Of a stretch of 64,000 nucleotides of DNA, positions 56,790 through 64,000 are shown piece by piece. Within the stretch, counting starts at the first letter, position 1; each line of letters starts with the position of its first letter. The stretch lies in assembly GCA_965153355.1 (NCBI GenBank), contig OZ231127.1, forward strand, positions 101,060,001 to 101,124,000. Direction: 5' to 3'. The position numbers were made by a program, and so were the translations under genes. The notes under the pieces are model-generated. The model was not told the origin of the DNA and did no database searches. It was given only the letters and a program-made list of their open reading frames with translations. The stretch is from Flaccisagitta enflata (taxonomy: Eukaryota; Chaetognatha; Sagittoidea; Aphragmophora).

Positions 56790-57174
56790 CAGGTCGCCCA
56801 AGGGCAATATGTGGTCAGCGATACCCATTGCCCTGCTTTGCATGATTGTGAATTTGTGTGAGGGGTAGCAGGGCAGCGGCCCCAAAGGGGACCAAGTCCT
56901 GTAGAACACAGGGGGACTTTCGTTCGTCCTGCCTGAAAATGTTGATGATATGCTATAATCAGCTGAGTGAAGGCCTTCAAGAGAATGAAGGCTTTTCCAA
57001 GGCTAATTTGAGGCTCAAGAGGCCAGGTTTGAGGCCATCAGGTCTGACAGGGCAGATTTGAGGCCTGACAGGCCAGAATTAAGGCCTGACAGGCCAGAAT
57101 TAAGGCCTGACAGGCCAGATTTAAGAGTCTGAATTTGAGGCTTAAGAGGCTAGATCTAAGACCTAAGAGGGCTA

Positions 57175-58261
57175 ACCATCGCATCAATAAAAATGGCCGC
57201 CTATTCAAACCCCTACCCTGAGTTCAATTTTTTGATTAGCTACAAAACTTCCTAGGTGGTAATAGAACTCCAAATTTCTGGCTCAGAGAAAAAATCAGAA
57301 CTCAAAAAAGTCAACAAATGTAACCATGGCATCAATTTTTGTGAAAGGCATTGAAATATGAACTGCCAAATCACTTTTTTTTTCATTTTTAGGTCTTGTA
57401 ATGTTTTACAAAAACTCATGCCACAGGCACAAAAATACACTTTTTCAAGTTCTGATTTTTGCAGCTGGTCAATAAATTGTAAAACTATCACACACTTGAA
57501 AAAAATTGCCCCAGTTTAAAAAAATTATTTCATTAAAGAGGTGGGACAACAGGTGTTTAAGAGATGATTTTGCAAATTTCTAGTAAAATCAACAACAAGG
57601 CAGTGTACACGAGCCGAAGTCGCGTGCGGGTGGGCAGGAGCGGCGAAAAAAGCTAAGTGTGACCACTAAGTGTGACCAACGGACGGATGGACCAACCGAC
57701 AGACGGACAGAGTGGGTCATAGAGTCGCGTGCACGCGACTAAAAAGTAGTGCAAAAATCAACATTTTTAAGTTCTGATTTTTTTGTTGAGTTGGAAATTT
57801 GATGAACTATTTCCACCTAAAAAATTGTGAAAAAATGAGCCCACTGCAAAAAATTGTAGTTAATAAAAAATTTTTATCAAAAACTGATTTTACTCCCTTG
57901 TTTCAAAATCATTACTGTCACCACAAAAATCAACTTTTTTGAGTTCTGATTTTTTTTCTGGGTCAAATATCATTTATACTTTCTTCATCTTTGAAAAATT
58001 CAAATGCAATGATGACAAAAAAGTCATTTTTTAAAGTTCAAAAAGAAATCATTGTAAAAAGTTATTGATCAATTTGCATTAGAATACTCTTCAAAAAAAT
58101 TAATGCTGCGGACACAAAAACTAACTTTTTTGAATTCTGATTTTTTTGCTAAGTCAGAAATTCAAAATATTATCACCATCTCAAAAATTATCAATCTAGT
58201 CCAAAAATTGAACTCACAGCAGCAAATTCAACATGGCGGCCACTTTTATTGACACCATGGT
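57175..58261. mobile_element. TA-flanked MITE L, copy 2, inside a family A minisatellite
   Basis: Ends ACCATCGCATCAATAAAAAT / CTTTTATTGACACCATGGT with TA at 57173-57174 and 58262-58263. The arms share AATGGCCGCC and GAACTC / GAGTTC stretches. A B element is inserted at 57594-57745. Confidence 0.85.
57594..57745 (+). mobile_element. Family B element, perfect GTCGCG hairpin
   Basis: AACAAGGCAGTGTACACGAG, GTCGCGTGCGGGTGGGCAGG, GACCAACGGACGGATGG tract, and the perfect 16-nt palindrome GTCGCGTGCACGCGAC at 57724-57739 plus TAAAAA. Confidence 0.87.
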
Positions 58262-58775
58262 TAATTGGAGGCCTGAGAGGGCTAATTTGAGGCCTGCGAG
58301 GCCAGGTTTGAGGCCTGACAGGCCAGATTTGAGGCCTGCGAGGCCAGATGGGGCCTGAGAGGCCGGATTTGAGAGGCTGGAATTGAGGCTCGAGAGGCCA
58401 GATTTGAGGCCTGACAGGCCAGATTTCAAGCCTGAGAGGCCGGATTTGAGGCTTGAGAGTCCTGATTTGAGGCCTGAGAGGCCTGATGGGGGGATGAACG
58501 AACAAACGAACAAACAAACGAACGAACGAACGAACAAACAAACAAACAAACAAATAAACAAACAAACAAACGAACGAACGAACGAACGAACGAAAACGGT
58601 GAATGAACGAACGAACGGACGAATAAAGTCCCTGTGTTCTTACGCAGGACTTGTCCCTCGTGGTCATTGCCTGCAATCGGTAAATACACCTCTTCGCTGA
58701 CGCCGACAACAACTTGCATTGTGTTAAAGATCTAACCTGACTACCTGATAAAGACGTGCCACCCCATAACTGGCC

Positions 58776-58861
58776 GTGTCCGCGTCGGTTTGTCATTCAT
58801 CTGTGGTAACGCATTTGTTCGACAATCCACATGTCGCACCTTATTGGCCTACTTGGCCTTG
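58776..58861 (-). mobile_element. Family B 5' part, GGTGCG subfamily, reverse
   Basis: GTAACGCATTTGTTCGACAA, CACATGTCGCACC, TTATTGGCCTACTTGGCC and TTGTT. It mirrors 46925-46985. Confidence 0.7.
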
Positions 58862-58976
58862 TTAAAATGTTTTTGGATTTGCTCCCTTTTCATATCCTCC
58901 TGTGATCTGCATTTAGATCCTATGGCATATTCATAGACTATCGTCATTTGCTATTGGCGAGATACACTTTCTCCTC

Positions 58977-59033
<57 letters not shown>

Positions 59034-59087
59034 TGGCCGTTGTTGTTTTGGCCGTTGTTGTTTTGGTTGTTTTTGTTAATTTTGATT

Positions 59088-59128
<41 letters not shown>

Positions 59129-59130
59129 GC
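58977..59130 (+). repeat. (TTG)n microsatellite
   Basis: Two pure TTG tracts joined by TTTTGGCCGTTG repeats. Confidence 0.97.
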
Positions 59131-59311
59131 TGATATTCGTCAATGATGCGTTTGAGCTTTAGAAGTTAATCAACCGTAAATACGCGACCGTTTTCACTGA
59201 CATTCAACTGTTTTGGATGTATATATATGCATATAATATTATACATTTATATACATATATTTGTACGTATACATCTAACTTTAGGTGTTTTTATATATTA
59301 ATGTATATCTA

Positions 59312-59905
59312 CTATCTAGGAAATAAGTTTGGAAACACCTTCAAAGCAATATATCTTGACTTCCTGTTAAGATAAGTAAACAAAATTCATAATCATTTTA
59401 AACTACATCAAATAATCTACAATATGAGCTCAATCATGTGTGTGTGCATCCAACCGTTTAGAAATGCCACTAGTTTGAAGTTGATCACATACTTTCAAAA
59501 ATGGCAAAAAAAGTAGGAATTCTTTCTTTTCCTTCCCTTCCATTTTTGAAATGCTCTCAAATTTATTCAAAAAGAGATAGAAACATGTGGATTGCACCAC
59601 TGGTTAGCTCTTGAGCTCTAGTTTCATAATTTCATAGATTTTTAATCAGATTTCAAAAAGGAAGTAGCTTAATTTCATTGCCAAAATCACCAAAATCCAT
59701 TATGTGTACCACAACCATATCTGAGTTGTGATAAACAAAGAAAACTTGCAGTCTCTAAACTGGATTGAAGATTGTTTTTCTCTTTTGTTCCAATTACTAT
59801 AAATGTAAAAATAATCAAAAACATTCATGTACAATATTTTTAAGCATATGAAGGGAAAAAAAGTATTTTAAACCCTAAGTGTTTCCAAACTTTTTTCCTA
59901 GATAG
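59312..59905. mobile_element. TA-flanked MITE, 594 bp, with long simple terminal repeats
   Basis: Ends CTATCTAGGAAATAAGTTTG / AAACTTTTTTCCTAGATAG, extending to GGAAACAC, with TA at 59310-59311 and 59906-59907. It resembles Tc1-like termini. The interior contains CATGTGGATTGCACCACTGG, which is part of the palindromic element at 22285. Confidence 0.85.
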
Positions 59906-60033
59906 TATGCATCAATGCGAGCGTAATCAATTATTTTTCGCGTGTATGGTGAATCAGTATTTGAGGATAACATAAACATGAGCAATGAAAACAGCCAAAA
60001 ATCGAGCTTTTAGCGGCATCTTTTTACCTCCAG

Positions 60034-60143
60034 AGAGGCAGAGAGAGGAGGAACTCAAGTTTGGTGAAAAGCTCATTGGAAAGGGGAAACGAAGACGAAT
60101 CGAACGATCCCGGGTGCAAAAATACTCATATTCGCATATTCGC
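60034..60143 (+). CDS. Candidate internal exon, charged, possibly UBX-domain protein
   Basis: The acceptor CATCTTTTTACCTCCAG|A is strong. The donor CGC|GTAATC is moderate. The 110-bp exon enters with a two-base partial codon and leaves in phase 0: RQREEELKFGEKLIGKGK, then RRRIERSRVQKYSYSHIR. A charged coil followed by KYxYxxIRV recalls the segment just before the UBX domain in UBXN6-type p97 cofactors, but this is from pattern memory on 36 residues. No neighbouring exon was found. Confidence 0.35.
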
Positions 60144-60855
60144 GTAATCTTTGATAGAAGGGAAAAAATGAGGACAAATCTGTCTTAATCACGTCGCACG
60201 TGGTTAAAATTGACACCAGCTGATAGCTCTCAAAATTCCCTTTCAGAAAAGTATTCAGTTTTAATCATACAGTCATATTAAACATTTTTAATGCACTTAA
60301 AGTAAACGCGAGCAAACGGTCTCATTCCGTTTCCGCTTGCGTCTAGAGTAATTTCTGATGCGCAAGCAAATAGCCGTTATACCTATCTTATATCTTTTTT
60401 TTCTTATTTCTCTTATGTATCTTAGGTATCTTATGTCTCTTATGTCTTTTATGTCTCTTTGTCTCTTTTGTCACTTTTCAAATGCGTTGGGATATTTTAC
60501 CCCTTCTATCATGAATATATATATCCATAACTATATACACCAGTCATGATTATCATGCTCAATCAAAAACTTGACATTTGCATTGATAAATGCTGAAAAA
60601 ATTGCGAGAAAATTAGCTCAAAAAGAGTTACGATAGATCATCAAATATTTCTTAACTTCGAGGTTGATTGTCGGCGAAGTGTATGACGAATTGTTTTAAA
60701 TTCACTAACAGGGACCTGCTCTGTAAAAAATGTGAGCCAGAGCAAAAAACCGCATTCAAATCGGTGGACGCCCACCGACGCCATAGCCTCGCATGTGTAA
60801 AAAAAATTTAATCGGCAAAAATACTATCCATGGTCAAATTGTGGTCATCATCAAA
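60144..60855. other. Unassigned, with a (TCTTATG)n tract
   Basis: 60395-60475 is a TCTTATGTCTCTTATG array. 60750-60790 has a small hairpin TCGGTGGACGCCCACCGA. No exon signals. Confidence 0.35.
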
Positions 60856-60928
60856 GGGCATGATGGCGTAGTTGGTTAAGTCGCCAGTCAATGAATGCAG
60901 GGTCTGGAGTTCGATTCCAAGGAGATTG
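60856..60928 (+). promoter_or_regulatory. tRNA-like sequence with pol III A and B boxes (SINE head or tRNA pseudogene)
   Basis: A box TGGCGTAGTTGG at 60864-60875 matches TRGCNNAGYNGG. B box GAGTTCGATTCC at 60907-60918 matches GGTTCGANTCC at 11 of 12 positions. The spacing of about 31 bp is normal for a tRNA gene. The T-arm cannot form a proper stem, so it is not a working tRNA. A tRNA-derived SINE or pseudogene is likely. Confidence 0.55.
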
Positions 60929-61190
60929 AATTTTAGTTCAAAGTTGATACATAAAATATCAAGTTCAGTGTATTGAAAACGTGTTTAAAGTAATTAGTTA
61001 TAATCAATAAATGTTAAATAAACAGAAAGAAGAAAAATATACAAATAAAAGTAAATAAAAAACAAAAACAAGAAGCGAAAAATATTTCATTCAAAATGCT
61101 TTTACTGTAAAAAGAACCTTTACACATCTAGGGCTGCGTACCCCCCCTGACCAATATCCGTCGATAATCAACATCGAAAGTAACAAGTTC
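60929..61190. other. AT-rich sequence downstream of the tRNA-like unit
   Basis: Could be the body of a SINE, but no second copy is in the window and no terminal simple repeat marks its end. Confidence 0.3.
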
Positions 61191-61192
61191 AG

Positions 61193-61315
61193 AAGCACGG
61201 CAAACCAGTCGCGGAAGGTTGAGCAGGAGCAGTTATGCCAAAACCGCTTGAATTAAAAAATGTGATGGACGGACTGAGAGATCGACATAGCGACCAACAC
61301 GGCAAATCGTTGTTC
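61193..61315 (+). mobile_element. Family B element, both ends damaged
   Basis: GCACGGCAAACCAGTCGCGG, GGTTGAGCAGGAGCAG, AAAACCGCTTGAATTAAAAA and ACCAACACGGCAAATCG, cut by (GA)n at 61321. Confidence 0.7.
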
Positions 61316-61316
61316 A

Positions 61317-61645
<329 letters not shown>

Positions 61646-61728
61646 TGATTTAGGGCGGAATTTCTTATTTCTTAAAAAGTGCATGAACAAGAAGTTCTAT
61701 ACAATTTTGAAGCTTGTCCGAAAGACAG

Positions 61729-61912
61729 TTTTTAGTTGCGGACACGCAACTCTATGAGAGGCTTTGTCCGTCCGTACGTCCGTCCGTCTGTCCGCCCATC
61801 CGGCCAGCCGGCTGTTCTTCTGTCCGTCCGTCCGTCCGGCCGGCCGTCTGTCCGTCCGTTCATTGGAAACAGTCATCGAGTTGAAGAGTGGGGAAACGAG
61901 CGTTTTAGATAC
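61729..61912 (-). mobile_element. Family B element, expanded GTCC tract
   Basis: TTTTTAGTTGCGGACACGCAAC hairpin (61730-61751), then a long GTCCGTCC/GGCC tract to 61860. Homology ends where a decayed A start (TTTTT|GAGCAGCGGCCCGG) begins at 61919. Confidence 0.75.
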
Positions 61913-61962
61913 TTTTTGAGCAGCGGCCCGGAAGGGATCGTTGACCTATGACACGCTTCTTT

Positions 61963-62340
61963 TGAGCACGCGATTTTCTTGCCAGTTTAGTTGACATACT
62001 ACATATTGAGTTTTTACTTTAAACATTGCTTTCTTGTACTGATTTAGAACAGTAACTACATCAATACGCTTTTTCAACCCTCATTCGAGGGGAAAATATC
62101 TTTAGTCAACAATGTAAGTGGATAAAAGAAATGGATTAGAAAATCGTTTTACTGAAAAGTGAGTGATAAAATTCTCAAGAGGGTCCCACGGAAAATTCTT
62201 AATCTGCTTCCAGGCCATTCTGCATTTCCAAGAACATGGCTCCCTTCCTACACATCTTTGGAAGAGGGCCATGTTTTTAGTTTTTTTGAATTTGTTGTTT
62301 TCTATGCAAATTAAGAGTTTTCCGTGGGGCCTTATCAAGT
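61963..62340. repeat. Unassigned stretch with a small foldback
   Basis: 62174-62215 (GTCCCACGGAAAATTCTTAA) pairs with 62300-62337 (TTAAGAGTTTTCCGTGGGGC). The ends do not show a TA duplication. Confidence 0.5.
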
Positions 62341-62357
62341 GATAAAAGAGAATCTTA

Positions 62358-62914
62358 CACCGTCTTCGGATCGGACTGTGAAATGCAAAACCTTTATAGC
62401 TCCTAAACCAGTAGAAAAGAAGTCATGAAATTTTCAGTGAATATTGGTAACATATGACGGTTTTTGGATGCCAAAGCTCAAATCATAATATAGAAAAGGT
62501 GAGGGGAAAACAAAATATTAAAAGAAAACCCAACTTTAATTAGGATCAATTTTTCCCCATTTCCTCAGAAAGGAGTTGTCTTTATCTGCTTGAAATTGTC
62601 TTGCATTTCAACAAAAACTCTAGGATTCATTTTCAATGACAGATATTAACTTATGTATCATCTATTTGCTGCATATTCTGAGAGAAAAACAGCAACTTCC
62701 AAAAAAAGACCAGGTAAAAAACCATTTTGCTTAAAAAAAGGATGTTCATTCAATATTTTGTTTTCCCCTCACCTTTTCTATATCATGATCTGAGCTTTGA
62801 CATGCAAAAACCGTCACATGTTACCAATATTCACTGAAAATTTTTTGAAGATTTTCCTAGACGTTTAGAGCCTATAAAGGTTTTGCATCTTCACAGTCCG
62901 GGACCAAGACGGTG
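62358..62914. mobile_element. TA-flanked foldback MITE, 557 bp
   Basis: Ends CACCGTCTT / AAGACGGTG with TA at 62356-62357 and 62915-62916. The arms share CATATGACGGTTTTTG and GGTGAGGGGAAAACAAAATA, each with its complement. A truncated sister lies at 20529. Confidence 0.87.
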
Positions 62915-63094
62915 TATCTGTAGTGTCTGATTTTTTGTTGCATGGGGTACTGCATATAATTATATTTCAGACTGTTTAAGTCATCCCTATGAGATTTCCA
63001 TGCAAATCTTTAATAAGTATACACTTCCACATATTCTGGACACTTCAAAAGAAGTGATTGATCGGTTTTTCAATTGAGTGAAAAACTGGCTGCG
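62915..63094. other. Unassigned spacer
   Basis: Nothing recognised. Confidence 0.3.
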
Positions 63095-63330
63095 GCAGTG
63101 AAAATCGCGAATTTCCGGAGACCATGTCCTATGCTTTCACATATATGGGGAGAGTTTTCCTTCTTCTATCTCCGTCCCCCCCTCCCTGACTCAAATCCTA
63201 GCCTCGAGGCCCAAACCCCAGCCTCAAGGCCTTCTGGGCCACTGCCCTGCTCCCTCCGTCAATTTCTAGAACAATCAACTTAGGCAGGGCACGGGTACCG
63301 CTGACCACCTGACGCTTTTGCGACTATTGT
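63095..63330 (+). mobile_element. Family A element, decayed, with a shrunken minisatellite
   Basis: CATGTCCTATGCTTTCACAT, CTCCGTCCCCCCC, only two or three 20-bp units, GGGCCACTGCCCTGC, then an intact tail GGGCACGGGTACCGCTGACC and CTTTTGCGACTATT. Confidence 0.75.
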
Positions 63331-64000
63331 GTATGTTTGAGTGTTGGAGGTGGGTTGGGGTGTGGATTGGGGTTGGATGCCTCTGCCCACCCGTCTGCAA
63401 CGATATTTTGGCCCCACGTCACTTATTAGAAGGGATGTGGGAGCGTTTGACGACTTCCAATTTGGAGGATGCGATAGCTACTAGTATTTAAACTGCAAAA
63501 TGGGAGTGGAATCGGATAGTAAGATAGTACTTGCCTCTTTACTATTCCAGTCTTTTCTTTTTTTCCTTCCTTCCTGTTCTTCTTTTACTTTTCTCCTTTT
63601 TTTTCCTTCTCTTTTATTTTTTCCTTTCGCTTTTCTTCTTCTTCTTCTTCTTCTTCTTCTTCTTCTTCTTCTTCTTCTTCTTGTAGCTTCCGAGTGCCGA
63701 TACATTGTCTTCCATTGTTTTCTCTTCTTTTCCTCTTTTTTCTTCTTTTCCATGTTTTTTTCTTTTCCAAGTTTTTTATTTCTTTTTCTTTTCTTTTTTT
63801 TTTCTGCAATCTGTCCTATTATTGTCTTCTTCTTTGTCCTCCTCCCTTTTTTATTTTAATTCTTCTTCTTGAGTGACAAAAGGTTACTAGGGCATTTGGG
63901 TAAGAGCAGTGACCTCAAAAAGCTCAAAAACGTCAAAAAAGTGATTGGGGGACTGACCAACTGATCCACTGAACAATAAACCAACCAACCAACCAACCAA
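63331..64000. other. Simple-sequence end of the window
   Basis: 63365-63410 is a B fragment (CCTCTGCCCACCCGTCTGCAACG). 63429-63491 has a possible short terminal exon after TTATTAG (MWERLTTSNLEDAIATSI, TAA). 63633-63681 is (CTT)n in a pyrimidine tract. 63885-64000 is a forward B copy (AGCAGTGACCTCAAAAAGC and a CCAACCAACC tract) running off the end. Confidence 0.45.

Larger units (their letters stand above)
56790..58660 (-). mobile_element. Family A element, reverse, containing MITE L with a nested B
   Basis: 3' tail AACAGGTCGCCCAAGGGC and inverted repeat GTCCTGTAGAACACAGGGGG. 21-bp array TTGAGGCCTGACAGGCCAGA type at 56975-57172 and, past the insertion, 58264-58490. Then (CGAACAAA)n and GTCCCTGTGTTCTTACGCAG. 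The expected CCGCTGCCC-AAAAA end is degraded (GTCATTGCCTGC). Confidence 0.72.

Noticed and set aside
58191-58796. 201-codon minus-strand frame rich in SFVRSFVCLFV
   Set aside because: It is produced by (CGAACAAA)n simple sequence and the 21-bp family A array.
60856-60928. Functional tRNA gene
   Set aside because: The A and B boxes are good but the T stem has three mismatches and no anticodon arm folds cleanly.

Overview
This is eukaryotic and almost certainly metazoan DNA: exons are split by GT-AG introns, one gene resembles the XK-related (XKR/CED-8) membrane protein family, a Penelope-like retroelement with a GIY-YIG endonuclease opens the window, and the rest is densely packed with short DNA transposons and microsatellites. 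Nothing fixes the species. There are no bacterial operons, rRNA genes or CRISPR arrays. Host exons cover only about 6% of the window, and almost all other sequence is repeat inserted into repeat.

Genes (all on +). (1) An XKR-like gene has three phase-compatible exons at 11435-11882, 16359-16454 and 16974-19362. The last exon carries a very long acidic repeat tail, whose orphan units continue beyond a CT microsatellite and a pogo-like MITE to about 20.5 kb. (2) A small unidentified gene has three phase-0 exons at 27153-27207, 27300-27356 and 28744-28854. (3) A candidate terminal exon lies at 37108-37379, with AATAAA just after the stop. (4) An exon at 44529-44610 / 46226-46385 is split by nested TA-flanked transposons. 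(5) Weaker exon candidates lie at 4925-5065, 51017-51312 and 60034-60143. A LINE C-terminal remnant is at about 41.5 kb and a tRNA-like pol III promoter at 60.86 kb.

Repeats. At least sixteen intact TA-flanked inverted-repeat elements can be bounded to the base, mostly long foldbacks of 0.4-3.3 kb, consistent with non-autonomous Tc1/mariner/pogo elements. One 1005-bp hAT MITE has an 8-bp target duplication. Two families look less familiar. Family B, with about 30 copies, starts AACAAGGCC and ends in a short hairpin followed by TAAAA. Its stem sequence differs between subfamilies but stays base-paired (GTCGCG/CGCGAC, GATGCG/CGCATC, GGTGCG/CGCACC, GTTGCG/CGCAAC). Family A starts with a T run plus GGGCAGCGG. 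It has inverted repeats flanking a 20/21-bp minisatellite and a hairpin-bearing 3' tail that usually ends near GACCTGTT. Both insert without an evident long target duplication, and related copies in the window serve as empty sites. They are candidates for non-autonomous rolling-circle (Helitron/Helentron-like) elements or a new class. A third set, M, is long foldbacks with a conserved apex whose arms match within a copy but differ between copies.

Layout: 0-2.3 kb Penelope; 2.3-5.8 kb inverted 190-bp tandem units around nested A elements; 5.9-11.3 kb B fragments and two TA elements; 11.4-20.5 kb the XKR-like gene with a five-level nested intron; 20.5-26.6 kb A, B and TA elements; 26.6-29.4 kb the small gene between microsatellites; 29.4-41.2 kb dispersed duplicates, TA MITEs and microsatellite-bearing G elements; 41.2-64 kb LINE remnant, A, B, M and TA elements, and weak exons.
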